Below are positions 14,952-22,040 of a stretch of 22,040 nt of DNA, piece by piece (positions within the stretch are counted from its first letter, which is position 1; each line of letters begins with the position of its first letter). Where the stretch lies: the NCBI GenBank assembly GCA_910577645.1, contig CAJTOL010000045.1, positions 1 to 22,040 of the forward strand. The letters run 5' to 3'. The translations under genes were made by a program, and so were the position numbers. The notes below the pieces were generated by a model. That model was given only the letters and a program-made list of their open reading frames with translations. It made no database searches and had not been told where the DNA came from. Source of the stretch: an uncultured Lachnospiraceae bacterium (GTDB lineage: Bacteria > Bacillota > Clostridia > Lachnospirales > Lachnospiraceae).

Positions 14952-15710
14952 ATGGGAGTGAAATCAGCAGAGAGAGTGTTAGAAATTTTTGAGCTATTAA
15001 AGGATTATCCAGAGGGATTAACTTCAAAGGAAATCAGCGTAAGGCTGGGATATGCGGGAAGCAGTACCTTTGGATTGGTAAAAACCTTAAGTGAACAGGG
15101 ATATCTCTGGGAGGATGAGCAGAAGAGATATATGCTGGGAGCCAGACTGATTCAGTTAGGCGCCTACGCCTCCTCTTTCCTGGATATTAATAAAGTAGCA
15201 GGACAACCCTTGAAAAAGCTGATGGAAAAGCTTCAGGAGACGGTTTTTATGGCAGTGCTTTCCGGAGAGGAAATTGTTTACGTAGCAAAGGTAGATAATT
15301 ACCGCTCTATCAGTACCAATGCCCGCCTGGGAGGACACAAGCCGATTTACTGTACTGGATTAGGGAAAACTTTCCTTACTTTTTTGCCAAAAGAAGAGCG
15401 GGATGAAATTATTAGCCGCATTAAATTTGCTCCCATTACCCCTAATACCATTACAAACAGGGAAAAGCTGTATGAGCAGCTGGAAATTTTTGAAAAGCAG
15501 GGATATGCAATTGACAATGAAGAAATTGAAGTGGGATTGTGGTGTGCATCAGCCCCGGTTTTTGGAAGTGCAGGAAAGATGGAAGCGGCAGTCAGTGTTT
15601 CCGGCCCTACTGCCAGAATGTTAGGAAATAAAGAGGAGATTGTCTTGGAACTGCTTAAGGTGACACGGGAACTGTCAAAGCAATTAGGATATTCAGGAGA
15701 AACAAAATGA
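14952..15710 (+). CDS. IclR-family transcriptional regulator
   Basis: A 252-residue IclR-type regulator. Residues 4-65 form the winged helix-turn-helix (KSAERVLEIFELL, LTSKEISVRLGYAGSSTFGLVKTL, GYL...RYMLG). Residues about 75-247 form the GAF-like effector domain with GHKPIYCTGLGKTFLTFLP, GYAIDNEEIEVGLWCASAPVF and AAVSVSGP, as in KdgR-type members that sense keto-deoxy sugar acids. I chose ATG 14952, with AGGAGGA 6 bases upstream and the family-typical start; an upstream ATG at 14892 lies before P2's -10. It overlaps the aldolase gene by ATGA, so regulator and enzymes are made together and the gene is probably self-regulated. The inducer is inferred to be a pectin or rhamnonate breakdown product. 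Confidence 0.93.
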   Translation: MGVKSAERVLEIFELLKDYPEGLTSKEISVRLGYAGSSTFGLVKTLSEQGYLWEDEQKRYMLGARLIQLGAYASSFLDINKVAGQPLKKLMEKLQETVFMAVLSGEEIVYVAKVDNYRSISTNARLGGHKPIYCTGLGKTFLTFLPKEERDEIISRIKFAPITPNTITNREKLYEQLEIFEKQGYAIDNEEIEVGLWCASAPVFGSAGKMEAAVSVSGPTARMLGNKEEIVLELLKVTRELSKQLGYSGETK

Positions 15711-16594
15711 AAAAATTATCAGGATTAATTCCCCCGGCCATTACAATTTTTGATGAAAACGGATTGGTTGATTATGAGGCCATGAAAAAGCACGCAGACT
15801 ATATGATAGAAAGGGGCGTGGACGGGATTTCCTATTTAGGCACATCGGGAGAATTTTCTGTCATGACCCAGGAACAAAAGAAGGAATTAATCCGCATCAT
15901 GATTCCCTATATCAGAGAGCGGGTCCAGGCTGTTGCAGGAATTGGAGACACTTGCCTGGCCAATACGCTGGAGCTTGCAAAAGAGGCGGAAGCAGCAGGA
16001 GCAACAGGCGTTTTGGCAGTTGTCCCGTATTTTAGTATTTATGGGGAAGAAAATGTAGAAGCTTATTATGGGAGACTGGCAGACCAGGTAAAACTTCCTC
16101 TTTTGATTTACAATTTTCCAGCGCTTACCGGGTTCGATGTAAATCCGGAACAGATGGAGCGCTTGACAAAACAGCATCCCAATATAGCAGGAGTAAAAGA
16201 CACAATTCCTGAAATCTCTCATTTGAAGGCCATGCTGAAAATAAAAGAAAGCAAACCGGAATTCTCTGTGTTTTGCGCCTACGAAGTTCAGGCGTTAGAG
16301 CTGGTGGAGGCCGGAGTGGATGGATTTATTAATGCAACGGCCAATTTTGCTCCGGAGTGTACAGCAGGGCTGCTAAAGGCAGGGAAAGAAGGAAACAGGC
16401 CGGCACTGGAAGCATGTTATGAGAAAATGCAGCAGGCTGCACAGGTATATCAGTATGGAACGCCGCTTTTGCTGGCAGTAAAAGAAGCAGTTTATCAAAA
16501 GGTTTTGGGAAAACGGGGGACAGAGATATTACCCGGGCTCCCTCTTAAAGAAGAGTACCGGCACAAAATAAAAGAAATATTGAAAAATTTTTAG
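15707..16594 (+). CDS. DapA-family aldolase, probably for 2-keto-3-deoxy-L-rhamnonate
   Basis: A 295-residue class I aldolase/lyase of the dihydrodipicolinate synthase family, with usual length. GTSGEF at 45-50 is the carboxylate-binding motif, Y135 (LIYNFPALTG) the family tyrosine, and K164 (AGVKDT) the Schiff-base lysine. Members include DapA, N-acetylneuraminate lyase and keto-deoxy-sugar-acid aldolases. It lies 12 bases before L-rhamnonate dehydratase, whose product is 2-keto-3-deoxy-L-rhamnonate, so cleavage of that compound to pyruvate and lactaldehyde is the likeliest job (inference from context). Enterobacteria use RhmA, an HpcH-type class II aldolase, for this step. Lysine biosynthesis is unlikely given the neighbours. 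A keto-deoxygluconate aldolase role is the main alternative. Confidence 0.82.
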   Translation: MKKLSGLIPPAITIFDENGLVDYEAMKKHADYMIERGVDGISYLGTSGEFSVMTQEQKKELIRIMIPYIRERVQAVAGIGDTCLANTLELAKEAEAAGATGVLAVVPYFSIYGEENVEAYYGRLADQVKLPLLIYNFPALTGFDVNPEQMERLTKQHPNIAGVKDTIPEISHLKAMLKIKESKPEFSVFCAYEVQALELVEAGVDGFINATANFAPECTAGLLKAGKEGNRPALEACYEKMQQAAQVYQYGTPLLLAVKEAVYQKVLGKRGTEILPGLPLKEEYRHKIKEILKNF

Positions 16595-16606
16595 GAGGAA
16601 AAGGTT

Positions 16607-17803
16607 ATGGGGATTGTAGGAAAAAAGATCGCTGCAATCAGGGCATACGTGGCAGAAGGCGGCGGAGCAGATTACCACGATCAGAAAGAGGATCATTGGA
16701 TTGTGCGCCAGATTGCAACACCAATGAGCATATATCCTCAGTATAAGGACAGCAGAACAAGTTTTGGAATCAACGCGCTAAAAACCCTGGTAGTTGAGGT
16801 GGAGTCAGATGACGGTACGATTGGTTTTGGAATTACAACCGGAGGCTATCCTGCTGCCTGGCTGATTATGAACCATATGGATCGCTTTGTTGTGGGACAG
16901 CCAGTGGAAAACATAGAGCAAATCTGGGATCAGATGTATAAAGGTTCTATGTATTATGGAAGAAAAGGCATTGTGATGAACGCCATTTCCGCCGTGGATC
17001 TGGCTCTATGGGATTTGCTTGGACGTTTGAGACAGGAACCGGTTTATGCAATGCTTGGAGGAAAGGTTCGGGATGAGCTGGTATTTTATGCCACAGGGCC
17101 CCGGCCGGATTTAGCCAAAGAGATGGGATTTATAGGAGGAAAACTGCCTCTGGTTTATGGGCCTGCTGACGGGGAAGAAGGGTTAAAGAAAAATTTGGAA
17201 ACCGCCCGTCGGATGCGGGAAAAAACAGGAGACGATTTTATGCTGATGTGGGATTGCTGGATGTCCCTGGACTTACCCTACGCAAAAAAATTAATGGAGA
17301 AGTCACAGGAATTAGGTTTCCAGTGGGTAGAAGAATGTTTTAACCCAGATGATTATTGGGCATATCGGGATTTAAAAAAGGCGGCCGGAAACACCATTAT
17401 GGTTACAGGCGGAGAGCATGAGGCAACCCGTTATGGCTTCCGGATGCTTTTAGAGATGTGCGACTTGGATTTGATTCAGCCGGATGTAGGCTGGTGCGGC
17501 GGAATGACAGAACTCATTAAGATTGGAAATCTGGCGGACAGTTATGGAAAAATGGTAGTACCCCATGGAAGCGGCATTTACAGTCACCACTACGTTACCA
17601 CAAAACTTAACAGCCCATTTACAGAATGTTTGATGATGAGTCCCGAAGCAGATAAGGTGATTTCACAATACTATCCCCTTATTAAAAACGAACCGGTACC
17701 AGTAAACGGAAGGCTTAAGGTAGGGGATGCTCCCGGCTTTGGAGTGGAATTAAACAAAGAGGATACAAATTTAATTCAGGTAAAAAAGGGAACCCATCTG
17801 TAA
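16607..17803 (+). CDS. rhmD: L-rhamnonate dehydratase
   Basis: A 398-residue enolase-superfamily enzyme that dehydrates L-rhamnonate to 2-keto-3-deoxy-L-rhamnonate. It follows E. coli RhmD closely: GGGADYHDQ with H24, HWI..IATPMS, SRTSFGINALKTLVVEVE, FYATGPRPDLAKEMGFIGGK, and FMLMWDCWMS. The metal ligands are D216, E242 (WVEEC) and E270 (GGEH), with catalytic H271 and H320 (VPHGSGIYSHH). NEPVPVNGRL and PGFGVELN close the protein as in RhmD. AGGAGG precedes the ATG. RhmD also accepts some related acids such as L-lyxonate and L-mannonate, so the physiological substrate could differ. The dehydrogenase and lactonase that would make L-rhamnonate from rhamnose are not in the window. Confidence 0.93.
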   Translation: MGIVGKKIAAIRAYVAEGGGADYHDQKEDHWIVRQIATPMSIYPQYKDSRTSFGINALKTLVVEVESDDGTIGFGITTGGYPAAWLIMNHMDRFVVGQPVENIEQIWDQMYKGSMYYGRKGIVMNAISAVDLALWDLLGRLRQEPVYAMLGGKVRDELVFYATGPRPDLAKEMGFIGGKLPLVYGPADGEEGLKKNLETARRMREKTGDDFMLMWDCWMSLDLPYAKKLMEKSQELGFQWVEECFNPDDYWAYRDLKKAAGNTIMVTGGEHEATRYGFRMLLEMCDLDLIQPDVGWCGGMTELIKIGNLADSYGKMVVPHGSGIYSHHYVTTKLNSPFTECLMMSPEADKVISQYYPLIKNEPVPVNGRLKVGDAPGFGVELNKEDTNLIQVKKGTHL

Positions 17804-17833
17804 AATGGGGGAAACATGCAGGGAGAGGTAATG

Positions 17834-18967
17834 ATGGATAAGGCGAAAATAGAAAAATATTTAGACTTGGTGACAGACCGCCTGATAAATCTTCAAAGAC
17901 CAGACGGAGAGGAAGAAATGCTGAAAAGGCAGAAGGAAACCAACCAGATCATTGGGGCATTTCCAAGGGACTTTGGAATGGAACCCTGGGACTGGCCTCA
18001 GGGAGTAGGACTGTACGGAATGTGGAAGCGTTTCGGGAACTATAGGAATGAAGCGATCTCTGACTACTTAAATCAGTGGTTTTCCAGACATTTAGGAGAA
18101 GATATTCCTAAGCAGAACATTAATACCACCTGTCCGCTGCTGACACTGGCAGAATTGACAGAGAAAAATCCGGCTTATGAAAAGCTGTGCAATGACTGGG
18201 CAAGGTGGATCATGGAAGAGCTGCCCAGAACTGAGGAAAACGGATTTCAGCATACTACAACAAAGGATGCTTCTAAGGGAACCCTAAACATGAATGAAAA
18301 TCAGATGTGGATTGACACTTTATTTATGACAGTGCTGTTTCTGGCAAAATGGGGAATTAAAACAGGAAACCAGGCCTATATGGAAGAGGCGGTTCACCAA
18401 TATCTGATGATGATTAAATATCTGTATGAGAGGGAAACCAGGCTTTTTTACCATGCCTGGGATTTTACAGACAGAAGTAATTTCGGAAAAGTTTTCTGGT
18501 GCCGGGGGAATAGCTGGTATACGGCTTCTGTGCTGGATTTTGTAGAAATTATGGGGGATAATCTGGGACAGGCAGTGAAAGAAATTTTATTGGATACCTT
18601 CCGGGCGCAGGCATCGGCATTAAAAGCGCTTCAATCGAAAAACGGATTGTGGCATACGGTGTTGGATGATGCAGGCAGTTATGAAGAAACGTCTGGATCT
18701 GCTGCCATTACCTATGGAATATTAAAAGGAATCCGGCTGGGGATTTTGGGAGATGATTATAAGGACACGGTTAATCGTGCCATAGAGGGAATCCTTGGCA
18801 ATATACGGGAAGACGGAACGGTTATGAACGTATCCGCAGGTACGCCTGTAGGAAAGGATAGAGACCATTATAAAAACATTTTTATTGCCCCCATGGCTTA
18901 CGGGCAATCACTTTGTATGATGGCTCTGACCGAAGCGCTTTTGGCGGACAGCGGAGAAAATATATAA
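17834..18967 (+). CDS. GH105 unsaturated rhamnogalacturonyl hydrolase
   Basis: A 377-residue alpha/alpha-barrel glycoside hydrolase of family GH105 (YteR/RhiN-like), which removes the unsaturated galacturonyl residue from the ends of rhamnogalacturonan or pectin fragments left by lyases. QMWIDTLFM holds the likely catalytic Asp (D161); FWCRGNSWYTA at about 221-231 and GLWHTVLDD...SYEETSGSAAITYGIL are family landmarks. No signal peptide is seen, so it acts in the cytoplasm on imported fragments. Start choice: GGGAGAGG lies 5 bases before ATG 17834; ATG 17816, with GGGGG 4 bases before, would add 6 residues and is possible. The gene follows rhmD by 12-30 bases and precedes the binding protein by 18, so it is in the operon. 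Confidence 0.9.
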   Translation: MDKAKIEKYLDLVTDRLINLQRPDGEEEMLKRQKETNQIIGAFPRDFGMEPWDWPQGVGLYGMWKRFGNYRNEAISDYLNQWFSRHLGEDIPKQNINTTCPLLTLAELTEKNPAYEKLCNDWARWIMEELPRTEENGFQHTTTKDASKGTLNMNENQMWIDTLFMTVLFLAKWGIKTGNQAYMEEAVHQYLMMIKYLYERETRLFYHAWDFTDRSNFGKVFWCRGNSWYTASVLDFVEIMGDNLGQAVKEILLDTFRAQASALKALQSKNGLWHTVLDDAGSYEETSGSAAITYGILKGIRLGILGDDYKDTVNRAIEGILGNIREDGTVMNVSAGTPVGKDRDHYKNIFIAPMAYGQSLCMMALTEALLADSGENI

Positions 18968-18985
18968 TCAATAAGGAGAGGGACA

Positions 18986-20356
18986 ATGAGAAAAACAGAG
19001 AAGAAATTACTTTCATTAGCACTGGCAGTAGCAATGGCAATTTCCTTAAGCGGATGCGGAGGCGGACAAAAGGCAGAGGAAACCGCAGCAGCGCAGAGCA
19101 CTGGGGCACAAAATACAGAAGCCGCCCAAGGCGGTGACAAAGAAAAAGGCGATGAGGTTACCATTACCATCAGTTGGTGGGGCGGTGACAGCCGACATGA
19201 AGCTACATTAAAGGCGTTGGAGCTGTTTGAGGAGAAATATCCCAATATTAAAGTAGAACCTCAGTACGGCGCATGGGGCGGATGGCTGGAACAGCTCTCT
19301 GTTCAGATGGCCGGAAATACGGAGCCGGATGTTATGCAGATTAACTGGAACTGGATTTATGAATTTTCTGCAGACGGAACCGGATTTACAGATTTAAACC
19401 AATATGCAGATATTCTGGAATTGGATCAGTATCCGAAAAATCTGCTGGAAGAGATGAGCATTAACGGAAACCTTTTGGGGGTTCCGATTTCTACTACCGG
19501 AAAGGTATTTTACTGGAATAAAACCACCTTTGATAAAGCAGGGCTTGAGGTGCCAGATTCTTTTGAGGACATGATTGAGGCGGGACAAGTATTTAAAGAA
19601 AAACTGGGGGAAGACTATTATCCCATGGCGCTTACTCCCTATGAGCAGATGCTGATTATGGTATATTACCTGCAGCAGAAATACGACAAACAGTGGATTG
19701 TGGATCGGCAGGTAAACTTTACCCAAGAGGAGGTTGCAGACGGAATTGCCTTTATCCGGATGCTGGAAGATAACCACGTATTCCCCAGCCAGCAGAAGCT
19801 TACCAGCGACGGCGCAGATACTATGGATAAAAATGTCAACTGGATGAATGGAAAATATGCCGGATTTTATGAGTGGGATTCCTCCCAGGCTAAATTCGCC
19901 AATGCCCTGGAAGAAGGACAAGAGATGGTAATGGGAGGTTATCCTTACGATCACGGTGAAACCAAAGCGGGAACCGCGAAAATTTCCATGGCATATGCAA
20001 TCAGTGACACTTGTGAACATCCGAAAGAAGCGGCTCTTTTAATCTCATTCCTGCAGGGCGATCCGGAAGCTGTAAAGACTCAGGGAACACAGCGGGGAAT
20101 CGTATCCCATGAAGGGGCTAAAAAAATTCTGGAAGCAGACGGACAGCTCAGCGATTTAACCTATACCAGCAATCTGGCTGCCATGGAAAACGCAGGCTTT
20201 CCGCTGGATCCTTACTTCGAGGATGTAAAGCTGAAGGAAAAGACAGGCTTATATTTTGAGATATTTGAGGCGATGAGCTACGACAATACAGATCCCATGG
20301 AGCTGGCTGAGCTTTTAATTGAAGGCATTAATCAGGTTCAGGAGAAGAATAAATGA
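18986..20356 (+). CDS. ABC sugar-binding lipoprotein (family 1)
   Basis: A 456-residue extracellular solute-binding protein. Residues 1-23 form a lipoprotein signal with lipobox LSGC, so C24 is lipidated and the protein sits on the outer face of the membrane. A short Ala/Glu/Gly-rich linker (about 25-47) follows. ITISWWGGDSRHEATLKALELFEEKYPNIKV is the typical first lobe of family 1 sugar-binding proteins, with WGGWLEQLSVQMAGNTEPDVMQINW next. It probably binds pectic or rhamnogalacturonan oligosaccharides for an ABC importer. No permease or ATPase gene is in the window. AAGGAGAGGG precedes the ATG, and the stop overlaps the GH28 start (ATGA). Confidence 0.92.
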   Translation: MRKTEKKLLSLALAVAMAISLSGCGGGQKAEETAAAQSTGAQNTEAAQGGDKEKGDEVTITISWWGGDSRHEATLKALELFEEKYPNIKVEPQYGAWGGWLEQLSVQMAGNTEPDVMQINWNWIYEFSADGTGFTDLNQYADILELDQYPKNLLEEMSINGNLLGVPISTTGKVFYWNKTTFDKAGLEVPDSFEDMIEAGQVFKEKLGEDYYPMALTPYEQMLIMVYYLQQKYDKQWIVDRQVNFTQEEVADGIAFIRMLEDNHVFPSQQKLTSDGADTMDKNVNWMNGKYAGFYEWDSSQAKFANALEEGQEMVMGGYPYDHGETKAGTAKISMAYAISDTCEHPKEAALLISFLQGDPEAVKTQGTQRGIVSHEGAKKILEADGQLSDLTYTSNLAAMENAGFPLDPYFEDVKLKEKTGLYFEIFEAMSYDNTDPMELAELLIEGINQVQEKNK

Positions 20357-21954
20357 TAAAATTTCGTGTGATTTTTCAGACTTCCAGAAAGCTTGTTATT
20401 GAACTGGAAAATCAGGGGAGCTTCTATACGAAGCTTCCCTATACTATATTGGTAAATGGGAAAGCCTGGATGGAAAGCAATCGGGTAGTAGAGACCATTG
20501 ACGGTCTTAAGCCGGATACAGAATATGAAGTGACAGTTAAAAACAAAGAGGATGGTTCGGAGTCAGTTTGGCTTCGAACCAACTTTGAATATGTTACATT
20601 AAATATTCGGGAGTTTGGAGCCAAGGGAGACGGAGAAACCGATGATACATTGGCAATCCAGGCAGCAATCAGCTGTTGCCCTAAAAACAGCAGAGTGCTG
20701 GTTCCAGAAGGGATATATAAAGTCAGCTCTCTCTTTTTAAAGAGCCATATTACTTTAGAATTGGCAGAGGGTGCAGTTTTATCCGCTTTTACAGAACGGG
20801 AAAAATTTGCAATTCTCCCGGGAATGATCGAGTCATGGGATGAGAAGGAAGAATATAATCTGGGAACCTGGGAAGGGAACCCATTGGATATGTTTTCTGC
20901 AATCATTACAGGAGTCGGCGTAACAGATGTGGTAATCACCGGAAAGGGGACCATAGACGGCGGAGCGACCTATAAAAACTGGTGGCATAATTTCCGCAGG
21001 ATTATCGGTGCTTACCGACCGCGTATGATATTTTTGAATCACTGTAAGCGGATTACTCTTCATCAATTCACAACCAACAACAGCCCGGCCTGGAACATAC
21101 ATCCTTACTTTTCTGAAGATTTACGATTTATTCATCTTGATATAAGAAATCCTAAAATTTCCCCGAACACAGACGGCATGGATCCGGAATCCTGTAAAAA
21201 TGTAGAGATTGTAGGCACTCATTTCTCTGTGGGAGATGACTGCATTGCGCTGAAATCAGGAAAAAAATACATGGGGAAAAGGTATAAGCAGCCCTGTGAA
21301 AATATTGAGATTCGTCAGTGCTGTATGAAAGACGGGCATGGTTCCATTACATTGGGCAGTGAAATGGCAGCGGGTGTGCGAAACGTGAGAGTGAAAGACT
21401 GCCTGTTTTTAAATACTGACAGAGGGCTGCGGATTAAAACACGCAGAGGCCGGGGAAATGATGCGGTTATAGACCAGATTATATTTGAGAATATTTACAT
21501 GGATCAGGTGTTGAGTCCCTTTGTAATAAATTCATTTTATTGGGACTGTGACCCGGACGGCCATACGGAATACGTGGCCTCGAAAAAACCTCTTCCGGTA
21601 GATGAACGCACCCCGTTTATAAAAAAATTGTCTTTTCGCAATATAGAAGCTCATAACTGCCATGTATGCGGTGCGTTTATTTACGGACTTCCGGAGGCAA
21701 AAATTGAAGAGATTAACATGGAAAATATTTCTATAGACTATGCGGCTAACCCTACCCCCGCTTTTCCGGCTATGATGGCTGGAGTTGATAAACAGGTAAA
21801 AACAGGAATTTTCATTTCCAATGTGAAATGTCTGACCACAAAAAATGTAAAAATTTTCGGTCAGGATGGCCCTAAGTGGCAGGTAGACGGGGTTGACTTT
21901 TGGGAAGGAGAAGAAAAAAATGGCAGGGAGATACCTGACAACAGAGGAATGTAA
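20353..21954 (+). CDS. GH28 polygalacturonase-family enzyme, cytoplasmic
   Basis: A 533-residue enzyme. Residues about 1-80 form a small beta-sandwich (FN3-like) domain; from about 83 the parallel beta-helix begins with LNIREFGAKGDGETDDTLAIQAAI. The GH28 signatures are all present: NTD (272-274), DD (295-296, GDDCIALKSG), GHG (328-330) and RIK (360-362), so the active site is complete. GH28 enzymes hydrolyse galacturonide bonds in polygalacturonan or rhamnogalacturonan. There is no signal peptide, which suggests work on imported oligosaccharides, probably as an exo-enzyme, next to GH105. Start by ATGA overlap with the binding-protein gene, so coupled translation. The precise linkage (homogalacturonan or rhamnogalacturonan) cannot be told. 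Confidence 0.92.
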   Translation: MIKFRVIFQTSRKLVIELENQGSFYTKLPYTILVNGKAWMESNRVVETIDGLKPDTEYEVTVKNKEDGSESVWLRTNFEYVTLNIREFGAKGDGETDDTLAIQAAISCCPKNSRVLVPEGIYKVSSLFLKSHITLELAEGAVLSAFTEREKFAILPGMIESWDEKEEYNLGTWEGNPLDMFSAIITGVGVTDVVITGKGTIDGGATYKNWWHNFRRIIGAYRPRMIFLNHCKRITLHQFTTNNSPAWNIHPYFSEDLRFIHLDIRNPKISPNTDGMDPESCKNVEIVGTHFSVGDDCIALKSGKKYMGKRYKQPCENIEIRQCCMKDGHGSITLGSEMAAGVRNVRVKDCLFLNTDRGLRIKTRRGRGNDAVIDQIIFENIYMDQVLSPFVINSFYWDCDPDGHTEYVASKKPLPVDERTPFIKKLSFRNIEAHNCHVCGAFIYGLPEAKIEEINMENISIDYAANPTPAFPAMMAGVDKQVKTGIFISNVKCLTTKNVKIFGQDGPKWQVDGVDFWEGEEKNGREIPDNRGM

Positions 21955-22040
21955 AGAAATATTAATGAAGTTAAAAAAGGAGGATATGCCGGAGGACGGG
22001 CAGGAGCTGCTGGAGAAGAGCCGGGAGCTTGACGAGGCGC
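21920..22040 (+). CDS. Start of an unrecognised gene (cut by window end)
   Basis: A frame begins at ATG 21920 with AAGGAG 9 bases upstream, overlaps the end of the GH28 gene by 35 bases in another frame, and stays open to the window edge (40 codons). The product begins MAGRYLTTEECKEILMKLKK and is rich in charged, helix-forming residues. I do not recognise it. Overlap and ribosome binding site suggest it is the next operon gene. Confidence 0.6.
   Translation, partial: MAGRYLTTEECKEILMKLKKEDMPEDGQELLEKSRELDEA

Noticed and set aside
18941..18968. TTGGCG-16-TATAAT before the binding-protein gene
   Set aside because: A start site from it would fall at the ribosome binding site, leaving almost no leader, and the match is modest; co-transcription from P1/P2 is simpler.

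Overview
The window reads like a chromosomal segment of a gut-type Firmicute, most likely a Lachnospiraceae/Clostridium relative. The basis is the class III fructose-1,6-bisphosphatase, choline-binding-like cell-wall repeats, strong AGGAGG ribosome binding sites, TTGACA/TATAAT promoters and a pectin-sugar operon of clostridial style. No tRNA, rRNA or CRISPR array is visible.

Layout. (1) Positions 1-2040 are a decayed edge: no recognisable gene up to 287, a GNAT acetyltransferase pseudogene with two internal deletions (minus strand), and a frameshifted DDE transposase remnant resembling the IS1634 branch of the IS4 superfamily. (2) Positions 2046-5995 hold a compact, visibly AT-rich four-gene cassette with its own promoter and terminator: a TtcA-like PP-loop ATPase, a nucleoside 2-deoxyribosyltransferase-like enzyme, an intracellular trypsin-like protease fused to a long helical region, and a small unrecognised protein. 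I know of no described system with this gene set; it is the best candidate here for an uncharacterised conflict/defence system. (3) Positions 6024-12009 hold surface and housekeeping genes: a secreted cell-wall-binding repeat protein, a secreted subtilisin-like protease, an acyltransferase-3 membrane protein, an M23 endopeptidase gene interrupted by one in-frame amber codon just before its first zinc ligand, and a metallo-beta-lactamase-fold hydrolase. (4) Positions 12123-14695 hold fbp translationally coupled to a small HAAS/DUF1700-like membrane protein, closed by a terminator. (5) From 14742 to the right edge runs a pectin/rhamnogalacturonan and L-rhamnonate operon: an IclR regulator behind two tandem promoter-operator modules, a DapA-family aldolase, L-rhamnonate dehydratase (rhmD), a GH105 hydrolase, a lipoprotein sugar-binding protein, a GH28 enzyme without signal peptide, and the start of another gene.

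How the operon could work (inference): a lipoprotein-dependent ABC importer brings in pectic oligosaccharides, GH28 and GH105 cut them in the cytoplasm, and released rhamnose oxidised to L-rhamnonate (by enzymes not in this window) is dehydrated by RhmD and cleaved by the DapA-family aldolase to pyruvate and lactaldehyde. The IclR protein probably senses a keto-deoxy acid intermediate and acts at the AT-rich palindromes beside its own promoters.
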